Below, piece by piece: positions 15,576 to 24,586 of a stretch of 64,000 bases of DNA. The position numbers and the translations under genes are program-made. Position 1 is the first letter of the stretch, and the number at the start of each line of letters is the position of its first letter. Location: contig NZ_LAVL01000006.1 of NCBI RefSeq assembly GCF_001083785.1, positions 62,001-126,000 of the forward strand, given 5' to 3'. The DNA is from Nonomuraea sp. SBT364. GTDB lineage: Bacteria; Actinomycetota; Actinomycetes; Streptosporangiales; Streptosporangiaceae. Under the pieces are notes generated by a model. That model searched no databases. It was not told where the DNA came from and saw nothing but the letters and a program-made list of their open reading frames with translations.

Positions 15576-15842
15576 ATGATCAGAGGTAGTTTCAGCGGGC
15601 TGGTACTCGCATCGATTATGACTGCGGGTATCGGCATGGCGGCGGCCCCGGCGAGCGCGGCCGTGACATCCGGCCCGCAGCTTGCCGATCGCGCGTCCTA
15701 CCAGGTTCCGGGCCACTGGGAGCGCGCCGGCGAATACAGCACATGGAGAGAATGCAACGACGATGGCAAGCTCTGGGGCGGCCGTTACACATGCGAACTG
15801 AGCGTTCTGAACAAATGGGTCCTTTTCATCTGGATCGCATAA
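15576..15842 (+). CDS. Small secreted protein of unknown function
   Basis: This 88-aa protein is preceded by a good GGAAAGGAAC ribosome site. A signal peptide (SGLVLASIMTAGIGMAAAPASAA) precedes about 60 mature residues containing two cysteines (WRECNDDG and RYTCELSV), probably one disulfide. The WxxxGxYSTWREC...G...G.Y.C pattern recurs in small actinomycete exported proteins without known function. The start at 15576 is fixed by the ribosome site. Confidence 0.7.
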   Translation: MIRGSFSGLVLASIMTAGIGMAAAPASAAVTSGPQLADRASYQVPGHWERAGEYSTWRECNDDGKLWGGRYTCELSVLNKWVLFIWIA

Positions 15843-15975
15843 CGCTCCCCGCAGAACTCGAAGTTCGATATCCGCTCGGGCGTAGACCCGGCGCACCGAC
15901 AGGCTGATCGAGCGACTGGGCCGCGCTCTCAACGCGCCGGCCCGTACGCGTTCCAGCGCGGCACCCTCACACCGC

Positions 15976-16971
15976 TCAGTGCTGGACGGTCACGACGATC
16001 TTGCCGATGTGGGTGTTCGACTCCAGGTGGCGGTGCGCCTGCACGATGTCGGCCAGGTCGAAGGTCCGGTCGATGGGGGGATTCAGTGTGCCGGTGCGGA
16101 GTCCGGCCTCGATGAAGGCTCGGGCGCGTCCCATGCGGACGGGGTCAGTGGTAATGAGGTCGACGTTGAAGCCGTGGACGGTGATGGGCCAGTTCATGGG
16201 CAGAGGCGCGGGCCGGGGATCCAGCCAGCCGTAAACGATCAGTAGGCCGTCGGTTGCCACGGTTTGGGCGAGTTCGCCCAGGCCGGGCCCGCCGACGGCG
16301 TCGAAGACGGTCCTCGCCCCCTTGCCGCCGGTGACGGCGTGCACGCGACTGACGAGGTCGCCCTCGTCGGCGGCGACGACGTGGGCGGCTCCGGCCTGGA
16401 GCAGTCGCGTGGCCTTGGCGGCGGTCCGGGTGACGGCGATGGGTGTGGCGCCGAGGTGGTTGGCGATCTGGATGGCCGCGAGCCCGACGCCGCTGGACGC
16501 AGCGGTGATGATGACGTCGTCGCCGGGGTTCGTGCGGCCCACTTCCACGAGGGCGCCATAGGCGGTCAGGTACGTGGTCCACAAGGCGGCGCCGATGATC
16601 GCGTCGACGGAGGCAGGCCGGGGCAGGAGGTACTGGACCGGGATGTTGACGCGGTCCGCGTAGATGCCGTGGCGTGACATTTCCTGATCGCTGGCGATGC
16701 AGACCGCATCGCCGGGTGCGAAGCCCGAGACCTCGGGGCCGACGTCCTCCACCGTGCCGGCCGCTTCGAAGCCCAGCCGGGAGCCGGGAAGGGTGGGCTG
16801 GTAGTAGTATGTGCCGGCGCGGAAGAGAGCCTCGGCGCGGTTGAGCCCGATGGCGTCGATGCGGACGCGGACCTCGCCGGGTCCTGGGGCGTCCAGCCGG
16901 ACCTCCTCGATCTTCAGGACGTCCGGGCCGCCGATTTCATGGAAGAGCACCGCTCGTGCGTGGTTCACCAT
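15976..16971 (-). CDS. Zinc-independent MDR-family NADPH:quinone oxidoreductase/alcohol dehydrogenase
   Basis: This is a 331-aa medium-chain dehydrogenase/reductase. It has the GroES-like entry (RAVLFHEIGGPDVLKIEEV, GEVRVRIDAIGLNRAEALFRAG), the GFEAAGTVEDVG motif and the Rossmann site AASSGVGLAAIQIANHLGA. The zinc-binding cysteine cluster is absent, as in quinone oxidoreductases. It ends HLESNTHIGKIVVTV as usual. I chose the ATG at 16971 (MVNHARAVLF) from family alignment; no strong ribosome site is present, and an upstream extension has atypical composition. The role is probably NADPH-dependent reduction of quinones or enones. Confidence 0.88.
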   Translation of the reverse strand: MVNHARAVLFHEIGGPDVLKIEEVRLDAPGPGEVRVRIDAIGLNRAEALFRAGTYYYQPTLPGSRLGFEAAGTVEDVGPEVSGFAPGDAVCIASDQEMSRHGIYADRVNIPVQYLLPRPASVDAIIGAALWTTYLTAYGALVEVGRTNPGDDVIITAASSGVGLAAIQIANHLGATPIAVTRTAAKATRLLQAGAAHVVAADEGDLVSRVHAVTGGKGARTVFDAVGGPGLGELAQTVATDGLLIVYGWLDPRPAPLPMNWPITVHGFNVDLITTDPVRMGRARAFIEAGLRTGTLNPPIDRTFDLADIVQAHRHLESNTHIGKIVVTVQH

Positions 16972-17393
16972 GTGGAAGACGCTACTGATCCAGCGCTGAG
17001 ACACTCCATGCCACGAAGTCTTCCGTTTCTGTCCCATCGTCTTCGCCTCTGGATGGGAGGCTATGTGCCGCTCCATCGACGTGCCCAGCGCCATACGCGC
17101 TCGGCGTCCCCTCGTTCCTGCCGCCCCGGGCAGGCCCCCAGTCCGCTCGCCCCGGCGACGTGATGTCCCAACTGCACGGACAAGGGCACGCGATCGCGAC
17201 GGTCCCGCGACGCCGCTGGTCGATGTCGTCCGGGACCGCAACGGCAACTGGATACCGGCCGAGGAGGCTACGCGGGGCATGGGTCCGGCCACGCACCAGG
17301 ATCGGGCGCGGTCTCAGCACGCCCCGAGCCGACCTCACCCGGCCGCGCGGTGGTGGGGCGCGGTTCGATGGTGACCGTGTAGGCCGCTATCGA
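16972..17393. other. Gene-free region between oxidoreductase start and sigma-gene stop
   Basis: About 420 bases have no frame combining normal codon use, ribosome site and recognisable sequence. The left end must hold the oxidoreductase promoter; the right end is the 3' side of the sigma gene. No clear terminator is seen. Confidence 0.4.
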
Positions 17394-18362
17394 TCACCCG
17401 AGGTCGGCCTCATGGACAGCGGGGAGGCCGAAGGCGCTGAACAGGCTCCGGTCGTCGAAGACCTCGATGCGCTCGAACCCCGACTTCGTGACGGTGAGCA
17501 CGTCGATGGTGTGGGCTCGCAGGAGCCCGTCGGCATCCCGTCGGTAGACACCGAAGCCCGGCTTGCGGTTCACCGAGATCGGCACCATCTTGCAGTTCCC
17601 CACGGCAGGGCAGTCGAGCAGATACTGGGCGATCTCGTCGCGGCCCTTGAGCACGGTGTTGGAAGGCCGCCGCTGGCAGACGGTGTCGTCGGCGAGCAGG
17701 TACACCAGAGTGGTGATGTCACCCGTCTCGAAAGCGGCGGCGTACTCGTCCAGCAGTCCGCGCAGAGCGAGATCGTCTGGCTCCGCCGCTTCGGCACCGG
17801 TCGAGGGGGCCTGCGCGAGCTGGGCCCTGGCACGCCGCAGCATGCTGTGCACGGCCGGGCCCGAGGTGCCGAGCAGGTCGGCGATTTCGGTCGCCTGCCA
17901 GTTGAGCACATCCCGCAGGATCAGCACCGCGCGCTGGCGGGGCGACAGATGTTGCCAGACGACCAGCAGAGCACGCTTGCGATGCTCCCGCGCCGCGACG
18001 ATCACGGCGGGATCGCCGTGATCGTCGTCCGTCGTCCTGGCCGCTCGTTGCCCGGCGGGCTCGTCGTCATCCAGCAATCCGGACGGCGCCGGCTGCCTGC
18101 TCCGGCCCGTCAGCACGTTCAGGCAGACATTGGTGGCGATTCGATACAGCCAGGTGCGTAGCGACGAGCGGCCCTCGAAGCCGGCATAGGCCCGCCAGGC
18201 CCGCAGGTAGATCTCCTGTACCTGGTCCTCGGCGTCCTCCATCGACCCGAGCATGCGGTAGCAGTACGTCAGCAGCTCGGCGCGGAACGGATCCGTCAGC
18301 CGGGCGAACTCCTCGGTTCCTGCCTTGTCGAGGACGGCACCCGTCTCGTTGATCACTGTCAC
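17394..18362 (-). CDS. ECF RNA polymerase sigma factor with SnoaL-like C-terminal domain (SigG/SigX5-like)
   Basis: This is a 322-aa sigma-70 family protein. Region 2 is clear (DPFRAELLTYCYRMLGSMEDAEDQVQEIYLRAW, FEGRSSLRTWLYRIATNVCLNVL), as is region 4 (LSPRQRAVLILRDVLNWQATEIADLLGTSGPAVHSMLRRARAQL). A SnoaL-like domain (about residues 205-320, LLDEYAAAFETGDITTLVYLLADD) replaces a separate anti-sigma factor in this type. It lacks the WLPEP and NPDKL motifs of the ECF41 group, so it differs from the sigma factor at 50699. The GTG start is at 18362. It is divergent from an MFS pump gene, with a GTACC/GGTAC repeat between them. Confidence 0.9.
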   Translation of the reverse strand: MTVINETGAVLDKAGTEEFARLTDPFRAELLTYCYRMLGSMEDAEDQVQEIYLRAWRAYAGFEGRSSLRTWLYRIATNVCLNVLTGRSRQPAPSGLLDDDEPAGQRAARTTDDDHGDPAVIVAAREHRKRALLVVWQHLSPRQRAVLILRDVLNWQATEIADLLGTSGPAVHSMLRRARAQLAQAPSTGAEAAEPDDLALRGLLDEYAAAFETGDITTLVYLLADDTVCQRRPSNTVLKGRDEIAQYLLDCPAVGNCKMVPISVNRKPGFGVYRRDADGLLRAHTIDVLTVTKSGFERIEVFDDRSLFSAFGLPAVHEADLG

Positions 18363-18392
18363 AATACGATCCCCTGTCAGGGCACGAGTTTC

Positions 18393-18407
18393 GTACCTTA
18401 TGGGTAC
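18393..18407. promoter_or_regulatory. Short inverted repeat between sigma factor and MFS gene
   Basis: GTACC-N5-GGTAC (18393-18407) lies 31 bases before the sigma start and 73 before the MFS start. It could be an operator for either gene. Arms are only 5 bp, so chance is not excluded. Confidence 0.3.
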
Positions 18408-18479
18408 AGACCAGCGTAGCGACCAAAATTCGTCGCGGCGGCGCGGCGAATCACATCAGCTCTCACGGTCTACCTCCAT

Positions 18480-19922
18480 GTGTCAGAACAAACGAGCACG
18501 ACTTCCCCCGCGGACCAGGTTCCATCCGCTCCCGACCCGCGCCGCTGGAAGGCTTTGGCCTTGCTGTGCACGGCGTACTTCATGATCATTGTTGACTCGC
18601 AGATCGTCATCCTGGCGTTGCCGTCCATCGAGTTCGAGCTCAGCTTCGGGATGGCCGGCTCGCAGTGGGTGATGAGCGCCTACCTGCTCGCCTTCGGCGG
18701 ACTGCTGCTCTTCGGCGGTCGTACCGCCGACATGCTCGGCGGCCGCCGGATGTTCATGGTGGGCACCGCTCTCTTCCTGGCCGCCTCGGTGCTCTGCGGC
18801 TTCGCGTGGACCGGCAGTGTCCTGATCGCCGCACGAGTCCTGCAGGGCGTCGCGGCGGCCATCATGGCGCCCACGGCGATGGCCGTGCTGATGAACACGT
18901 TCGACGACGGCAAGGAACGCAACCGCGCCATCGGCGTGTGGACCGGCATCGGCGCGTTCGGCGCCACTGCCGCGCTGCTGGTCGGTGGTTCCATCACCCA
19001 GGGCCTGGGCTGGGAGTGGATCTTCTTCATCAACATCCCCCTGGCAGGCGTCGTCCTGGTGATCGGCCCACGCCTGCTCCGGGAGACGCCGATCCGGGCG
19101 GGCAGGCGCTCGTTCGACCCGTTCGGCGCGATCACCGTGACCGGGGCACTGGTGCTCCTGGTCTTCGCCGTGGCCGAGGCGCCGGTGGTGGGCTGGGGGT
19201 CCGGCCGTACGCTGGGACTCCTGGGCGCCGCGGCGGTGCTGTTCGCGGTGTTCCTCCTGGTGGAGAGATCGGCGAAGGCCCCACTGGTCCCGCTGCGGAT
19301 CTTCCGGCGGCGCGCCCTCGTGGGCGGCAACATCATGACGCTGCTGGTGTCCATGGCGACCTATGGCGGCGCTCTGATGATGTCCGTCTACGCGCAGCAG
19401 GTACTCGGCTACTCGGCCATCCTGTTCGGTCTGAGCACCGCCATCTACGCCGCGATGTCCATCGTCGGCTCCAATCTCGCCGGCCCGCTCACCACGAGGT
19501 TCGGCTACCGGAAGGTGGCCGTGTTCGGCGCGGCGCTCCTGACCGCCGGCGCCTACCTGCTCTCCCGGGTCACCGCGGACGGCAACTACTGGACTGACCT
19601 GCTGCCCGCGATGGTCGTGTTCGGCGTGGGCATCGGCACCACGGTCGTGGCTTCGGCCATCGCCGCGCTGTCCGACGTCTCGGCGGACGAGTCCGGTCTG
19701 GCCTCGGGCATCAACAACTCGGTGTTCCAGATCGGCGCGGCGTTCGGCATCGCGCTGTGCACCACCGTGTCGGTGGCCAACACCGACGTCTTGGCCACCG
19801 ATCCGAGAGCCGGCCTCAACGAAGGTGTGCAGGCGGCGTTTCTGGCCGCGTTCGGTTTCGCGGTCATCTGCCTCGCCGTCGCCGTCAGCCTCACGCTGCT
19901 GCGCAAGCGAACGTCCGCATGA
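18480..19922 (+). CDS. MFS drug-efflux transporter, DHA2 (EmrB/QacA) family
   Basis: This 480-aa permease has 14 predicted helices. DHA2 marks are present: the first helix ends IIVDSQIVILALPSI, a GGRTADMLGGRRMF loop joins helices 2-3, motif C-like GAFGATAALLVGGSI lies in helix 5, and WEWIFFINIP follows. It should export small toxic compounds using the proton gradient. The GTG at 18480 starts VSEQTSTTS. No clear ribosome site is present, so a neighbouring ATG (18478, other frame) is ruled out only by reading frame. Its stop overlaps the next gene (ATGA). Confidence 0.92.
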   Translation: MSEQTSTTSPADQVPSAPDPRRWKALALLCTAYFMIIVDSQIVILALPSIEFELSFGMAGSQWVMSAYLLAFGGLLLFGGRTADMLGGRRMFMVGTALFLAASVLCGFAWTGSVLIAARVLQGVAAAIMAPTAMAVLMNTFDDGKERNRAIGVWTGIGAFGATAALLVGGSITQGLGWEWIFFINIPLAGVVLVIGPRLLRETPIRAGRRSFDPFGAITVTGALVLLVFAVAEAPVVGWGSGRTLGLLGAAAVLFAVFLLVERSAKAPLVPLRIFRRRALVGGNIMTLLVSMATYGGALMMSVYAQQVLGYSAILFGLSTAIYAAMSIVGSNLAGPLTTRFGYRKVAVFGAALLTAGAYLLSRVTADGNYWTDLLPAMVVFGVGIGTTVVASAIAALSDVSADESGLASGINNSVFQIGAAFGIALCTTVSVANTDVLATDPRAGLNEGVQAAFLAAFGFAVICLAVAVSLTLLRKRTSA

Positions 19923-20524
19923 AAGGCCTGCCCGAAGTGATGATTCCCTGGTCCGAACTGCCCATCGCCTCTGCCGCCGAGGCCCTGCCGGTGCTCGGGA
20001 AGGGCGTGGACCAGGACTGGTCCCGCCGCGCGGGGGACACCTCGCTGACAGCCCGGGACATGCTCGACCACATCGTGCTCGGCGTGACCGGTTACGCCGG
20101 GCTGCTCATCGCCCGGCCTGCGGACCGGTACTTGGGCCTGCGGACCGGCAACGAGCCCGACGCGGCGATCCCGCTGCGCATCGAGTCGATCGAGATCGCC
20201 GCAACGCTGCTGTCGCTGACCGTGCGCGCGACTTCACCCGAGGTCAGGGCGTACCACCCGTGGGGCACGTCGGATGCGACCGGTTTCGCCGCGATGGCCG
20301 CCGTGGAGATCCTCGTGCACAGCCACGACCTCGCCCGGACCCTGGGGTACGGCTGGAGCCCACCGGACATACTGGCCGCGCAGGTCGTCGAGCGGCTGTT
20401 CCCCGAGGCCCCGAAGGGGCACGCGCCAGCTCAGACCCTGCTCTGGTGCACCGGCAGGATCGCCCTGCCCGGCCTGCCGCAGCTGCCTCGTGAGCGGTGG
20501 CAGTGGTACGGCGAGGTCCGCTGA
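19919..20524 (+). CDS. DinB/maleylpyruvate isomerase-fold protein
   Basis: This 201-aa protein has the mycothiol-dependent maleylpyruvate isomerase-like helical fold. LTARDMLDHIVLGVTGYAGLL near residue 45 and AAVEILVHSHDLARTLG near 130 hold the metal-ligand-type histidines. Members may use mycothiol to transform or conjugate small molecules. The ATG at 19919 overlaps the stop of the MFS pump gene (ATGA), so the two are co-translated. A pump plus a thiol-dependent enzyme suggests detoxification. An internal ATG at 19940 is an alternative start. Confidence 0.78.
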   Translation: MKGLPEVMIPWSELPIASAAEALPVLGKGVDQDWSRRAGDTSLTARDMLDHIVLGVTGYAGLLIARPADRYLGLRTGNEPDAAIPLRIESIEIAATLLSLTVRATSPEVRAYHPWGTSDATGFAAMAAVEILVHSHDLARTLGYGWSPPDILAAQVVERLFPEAPKGHAPAQTLLWCTGRIALPGLPQLPRERWQWYGEVR

Positions 20525-21217
20525 CACTCCTCCTCACGTCCTGGGACGAGATCCCGCAGCGTAGGCGGGTACGGGCCGCGTCCACATCAGGGTCGCCGGC
20601 CGTCAGCCACACCTTCTCCGCGCTGCCGTGCGGTTGCAGGGGTTGCGGGCGGCCGGGGTGCCGAACCGGCCATGCCAGGTCGGTGATCCGGCTCGGGCCG
20701 GTCTTCCGGGCGGTTCCGGATCTTACGCCGTGGACGCGCACGTGTCCTCGGGCGGAGGCCCGCGGTGGTCGTGAGCTCGCCCCCTCGATCGGTATGCACC
20801 TGGCTCCTCCGCCAGCCCGCCCAGGGGCCTCCGTGTCCTCGACGGGTTCCTCCAGCAGCATCACCGTTTCCGGGCCTGCCCGGGCGGGCGAGCGGGCGGT
20901 CCGGGTGCGCGGTGGTGGGCGCGGCCGGCAGCTCGGTGAGCCGCGCCGTCTCCCCGGGCTGGCCGGTGTGTATCAGGACGGCCGGGCCGCGGCCTGGAGG
21001 CCGGCCGCCTCGTCGGCCGTGGTCCGCCAGGGTGATCGAGGACACCACCCCGACCACCGCGCACGCCTCGGGCGGCACCTCGGCCGGGGTCTGCCCCTGC
21101 GGCCGGCCGCCGCCGCGTCCAGCGCCTCCCCCGCGAAACCCGCCATTTACGGCAAGAGATGACAGCTCACGGGGGTCCGGGCGACAGGGGATTCTGCCAT
21201 TCACGACGGACGACGGC
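20525..21217. other. Gene-poor region, about 690 bp
   Basis: Long frames exist on both strands because stops are rare at this GC content. None has a ribosome site, steady codon bias or a motif I recognise. Fragments such as GPAVLIHTGQPGETARLTELP (minus) and VWLTAGDPDVDAARTRL (minus, another frame) hint at decayed coding sequence, but I cannot assign a gene. Confidence 0.4.
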
Positions 21218-22309
21218 CTAACGGGAGCACAGGGCGGCGTCGAAGGCCGCGATCAGCTTCTGGCGCGCCTCGCCCTCGTTGGCCGACCCCGTCGCGTACA
21301 CCGTCGCGGTGCGTCCCGCGCGGTCGCGGCCGCTGAAGGTCGACACGCCCGGCACGTCGCCGCCGTGCCCCCACAGCGTCCCGCCACAGCTCAGCGGGAT
21401 CCGCATGACGCCGTAGCCGTAGCGGGCCCCGTCGGGCCAGCCGGGCTGGTCGATCCGCACGTACGAGCCGGACTTGACCGACTGCGCCCGCCAGAACCGG
21501 TCGAGGTCGCGCGGCGTGGAGACCAACCCGCCGCTGGCGCCGAACGCGTGGCCGGGCAGCCGGGTGAGGTCCACGGGGCCGTCGCCGGGCGTGACCGGGT
21601 GCACCCCGTACGTGTGCGCGTGCGGGCCGCGGATCGCCAGTTCCCCCTTGGCAGGCCAGTACGTGTCGCGCATGCCCAGCGGCTTCAGCACCAGGTCGCG
21701 GCTGACGGCGCGGAAGTCGCGCCCGGTGACCTCCCGCACGATCATCCCGAGCACCAGGTAGTTGGTGTTGGAGTAGGCGAACCGCCCACGGGGCGTCGGT
21801 TCGAGGGAGAGCGCCACCTTGAGCAGGTCCTGCTTCCCGATCCGGGACCAGTCCGCGGCGGGGGTGAAGTCCGGCAGGCCGCTGGTCTGGCGCAGGAGCA
21901 TGCGCACGGTGATGTCCCGCCCGTGCATGCCCTCGCCCCTGATGACGCCGGGCAGGTAGGTCTCGATCGGCTCGTCCAGGTCGACCTTGCCCTGATCGGC
22001 CAGTTCGAGCACGGTGGCCGCGATGATCGACTTGCTGACGCTGGCGATCCTGAACCGGCCGTCGGCGCCGGGCATCGGCCGCTTCGTGCCCCGTTCCGCG
22101 GTGCCGGAGACGACGGTGACGGTCCTGCCGTCCGGGTGACGGACGTGCGCCACGGCGCCGGGCAGCGCGGGCGACACGGTGAGGGCGTCCAGCCGTGATT
22201 GCAGCGACGGCGGGCGGTCCGCCGAGGCGAGCGCCGGCGCCATCGGGGCCAGCGCCACGGGGACGATCACGAGCAGGGCGAGCAGGCGCCGGGAGGCGGA
22301 GGAACGCAT
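21218..22309 (-). CDS. Secreted serine hydrolase, beta-lactamase/D-Ala-D-Ala carboxypeptidase family (class C fold)
   Basis: This is a 363-aa exported protein with a signal peptide (SSASRRLLALLVIVPVALAPMAPALASA). The penicillin-recognising fold shows all three active-site elements: SxxK as ASVSKSII near residue 90, YxN as FAYSNTNYLVLG near 175 and HGG as LWGHGGDVPG near 320. It probably acts as a DD-peptidase or esterase; true beta-lactamase activity is only possible. An ATG at 22339, ten codons upstream, is an alternative start; I prefer 22309 for its cleaner signal peptide. It lies downstream of the membrane-module operon on the same strand. Confidence 0.88.
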   Translation of the reverse strand: MRSSASRRLLALLVIVPVALAPMAPALASADRPPSLQSRLDALTVSPALPGAVAHVRHPDGRTVTVVSGTAERGTKRPMPGADGRFRIASVSKSIIAATVLELADQGKVDLDEPIETYLPGVIRGEGMHGRDITVRMLLRQTSGLPDFTPAADWSRIGKQDLLKVALSLEPTPRGRFAYSNTNYLVLGMIVREVTGRDFRAVSRDLVLKPLGMRDTYWPAKGELAIRGPHAHTYGVHPVTPGDGPVDLTRLPGHAFGASGGLVSTPRDLDRFWRAQSVKSGSYVRIDQPGWPDGARYGYGVMRIPLSCGGTLWGHGGDVPGVSTFSGRDRAGRTATVYATGSANEGEARQKLIAAFDAALCSR

Positions 22310-22472
22310 CGGATTGCTTCGAGCAGGTGATCGTGACATGCCACGACTCTGCCGGAGCCACGGCGCTGCCACAGTCACGGCGCCCCCCGCCTTCCGGGAG
22401 GGCTGCCCCTACCGCCGGGGTACGGCGGACCCCGCCCGGGGGCGGGATCCCCGGGCGGCCGGGCACGGGTTC

Positions 22473-23792
22473 CTAGGCCGCCAGCAGCAGGGTCAGCCCT
22501 CCCAGCGTGTAGCAGACCATGAGGATGAACAGCGGGATCTGCCCGGCGACGGCCCTGGCCGGGGCGAACAGGCGCACCGAGCGGTCGTGCGCGGCGATCA
22601 CCCCCAGCACGTGACCGGCGACGATGGACAGGACCTGCACGGTGGCGATCGTGCCCGGCGCCACCACGGCCTCGTCCACGGTGCGCGCCGCGGTGCCGAG
22701 CAGGTCGAGGCCGGTGTCCAGCGGGTCCGACGCGAGGATGAACGCCCGCTGCCCCTCGATGACCAGCAGCGAGAAGTAGTGCGCCACCAGGTAGCCGACC
22801 GCGATCGGCACCAGCGAGTGCGCGAAGGCCCGCAGGTTGCCGCCTTCCGGGCGCCGGGTGCCGCCGATCAGGCCGGCGACGCCGATGCAGGCGCCGTACA
22901 GGGCGGCGACCCCGGCGACGGCGGCGAGCAGGCCGAGCGTGCCGGTGGCGGTCGGCCCGATGGCGGCGCTCTGCAGGGTGTTCACCCAGGCGGGGGCGTC
23001 GGAGAAGCCGTCGTAGGCGGTCGAGGCGAGCATGACGCACACCAGCGCCACAAGCCCGGGCGCGGGCGTCACCGCGTCCAGGCCGTGGAACGGGTTGCGC
23101 AGCACGAGCCTGCCGTCGGCGCGGCGGCCGAGCGGGGCCAGCCGCCCGATCAGCGCCGAGTACGCCTCGAACGCGTCGCCTCGGTCGAACCAGCGCGGCC
23201 CGTACAGCAGCGACCCGGTCAGGTGCACGGCGGCGTAGCAGCCGAAGAAGGCCAGCATGGAGGCGTTGGCGGCGGGCTCGGGCGCGACGAGCTCCAGCCA
23301 GGTGAACGCGAGCAGCCCGGCCGCCGCCGGCCAGTGACCGAGCCAGGCGGGCGGTTCCCGGTCACGGCCGAGTCCCGGCAGCCGTGACAGTACGCGGTGG
23401 ACCGCGCGCAGCGGGTTGACGAGCCGCCACACGGGCCCGAGCAGCAGCGACGCGGGGACCAGCCCGACCCAGAAGATGACGTAGACCAGCGTGGCCGCCG
23501 CGTTGCGCTCCGGGTCGTCGGGCCCGAACGCCGCCAGGAACACCGTGAACACGGCTCCCGCCAGGCCCAGCGCGCGCAGCGTGACCCGCGTCCCGCGGGC
23601 GTCGGCGAGGCGTTGCAGCGCGTACGGCAGCGCCCGGCCGGCCTCCCGGCCGCGGAACCTGGACTCCGCCCACAGCACCGCCAGCCCGAGGAACGACACG
23701 ACGAGCGCGGCCAGCGCCCCCGCGAAGGCGTAGAACGCGGGGATGGGCAGGTCGTGCCGCGACCCGATGCCGTGCGCGAGGATGCCGCTCAC
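22473..23792 (-). CDS. Polytopic membrane protein, paralogue A (family sometimes labelled fenitrothion hydrolase)
   Basis: This 439-aa integral membrane protein has about ten to twelve hydrophobic helices. The N-terminus reads ILAHGIGSRHDLPIP. Conserved islands are FWVGLVPASLLLGPVWRLVNPLR, GPRWFDRGDAFEAYSAL, HSLVPIAVGYLVAHYFS and AGHVLGVIAAHDRSV, rich in His that could bind a metal. The same islands occur in the protein at 53502, a clear paralogue. From memory, databases label some relatives fenitrothion hydrolase; I treat that as unproven. The GTG start overlaps the stop of the cupredoxin-like lipoprotein gene (GTGA), making it the last gene of a three-gene coupled operon. Confidence 0.75.
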   Translation of the reverse strand: MSGILAHGIGSRHDLPIPAFYAFAGALAALVVSFLGLAVLWAESRFRGREAGRALPYALQRLADARGTRVTLRALGLAGAVFTVFLAAFGPDDPERNAAATLVYVIFWVGLVPASLLLGPVWRLVNPLRAVHRVLSRLPGLGRDREPPAWLGHWPAAAGLLAFTWLELVAPEPAANASMLAFFGCYAAVHLTGSLLYGPRWFDRGDAFEAYSALIGRLAPLGRRADGRLVLRNPFHGLDAVTPAPGLVALVCVMLASTAYDGFSDAPAWVNTLQSAAIGPTATGTLGLLAAVAGVAALYGACIGVAGLIGGTRRPEGGNLRAFAHSLVPIAVGYLVAHYFSLLVIEGQRAFILASDPLDTGLDLLGTAARTVDEAVVAPGTIATVQVLSIVAGHVLGVIAAHDRSVRLFAPARAVAGQIPLFILMVCYTLGGLTLLLAA

Positions 23793-24586
23793 CGGACGAC
23801 GAGCTGGGTCAGGACGAGGTGCGAGTCGTGCGTCTCCACCTCGAACAGCCCGCTGCGGTCGGCGGTGAACTCGATGACGACCGGCGTGCCCGGGGTGAGG
23901 GGGCGTTCGAGGTCGAAGCCGTGCACGTGGACGGTGTCGGCCCGGTCGCCGGTGACCTCCAGCCGGACCCGGTCGCCCTTCTTGACCTCGACCCGGCCTG
24001 GCGGCGGGGTGACCTGGCCGCCGCTGACGCGGACGGCGACGGTGACCGGCGCGGGGCCCTCGCCGGCGGGGCCCTCGACGGTGGCGGTGCCCTCGACCGG
24101 CTTGCCGCCGACCGACCAGAGCGTGTGGTCGTCGGCGCTCAGGCGCACGGCCAGCGTGTGGCTGCCCGGTGGCACGGCCTCGCGCGCCAGGTGGTGCCAG
24201 GGGCCGTACAGGCGGGCGATCTTCTTGCCGTCCAGGTAGAGGTGGGCGTGCCCGGTGCCGGGCAGGGCGGCTCCGCCGACGCTGTCGGGGGTGAACGTGA
24301 ACCGCTCGGTGACCAGGCGCAGGTTCCAGCCCGAGTCGCTGTCGGGGCGCACCTCCAGGCGTACCGACGGGGCCTCGGCGGCGGGCACGTCGCGGGTGCG
24401 GTGGTCGCCGTGGGCGTGCGGCGGCCCGGGGGTGCCGGCCGACGCGGTCGCGGGCGCGTGGTCGGTTCCGGGCCGGTGATGTGTGGTCACCGGCTCGCCG
24501 CACCCGCCGAGCAGCAGCGCCAGCACCACCACCACGCCCCCCGCCCGCATCCTGCCCGCCGGCGAGCCCAGGCCGGGGAGGCTCAT
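23789..24586 (-). CDS. Cupredoxin-like lipoprotein, operon partner of the polytopic membrane protein
   Basis: This is a 265-aa exported lipoprotein. The lipobox is LLLGGC near residue 25, followed by a His-rich linker (THHRPGTDHAP, PHAHGDHR). A middle beta domain carries FTPDSVGGAALPGTGHAHLYLDGKKIARLYGPWHHL. The C-terminal 90 residues are cupredoxin-like (GDRVRLEVTGDRADTVHVHGFD, then LFEVETHDSHLVLTQLVV), with His that could hold copper. The ATG at 24586 overlaps the stop of the beta-helix gene; a start 12 codons later is possible. The last domain is closely matched by the small lipoprotein at 52698, again near a copy of the polytopic protein. Confidence 0.75.
   Translation of the reverse strand: MSLPGLGSPAGRMRAGGVVVVLALLLGGCGEPVTTHHRPGTDHAPATASAGTPGPPHAHGDHRTRDVPAAEAPSVRLEVRPDSDSGWNLRLVTERFTFTPDSVGGAALPGTGHAHLYLDGKKIARLYGPWHHLAREAVPPGSHTLAVRLSADDHTLWSVGGKPVEGTATVEGPAGEGPAPVTVAVRVSGGQVTPPPGRVEVKKGDRVRLEVTGDRADTVHVHGFDLERPLTPGTPVVIEFTADRSGLFEVETHDSHLVLTQLVVR

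Noticed and set aside
18340..18390. TGTCACA at the SigG-like sigma start as an ECF41 promoter
   Set aside because: The sequence 16 bases on is GGGC, not CGTC, and it points away from the sigma gene through its own start codon.
20525..21217. Several 200-codon frames in the gene-poor stretch
   Set aside because: No ribosome site, inconsistent codon bias and no known motif; stops are simply rare at this GC content.
21218..22309. True class C beta-lactamase
   Set aside because: Active-site motifs are those of the wider serine hydrolase family; nothing specific for beta-lactam hydrolysis is visible.
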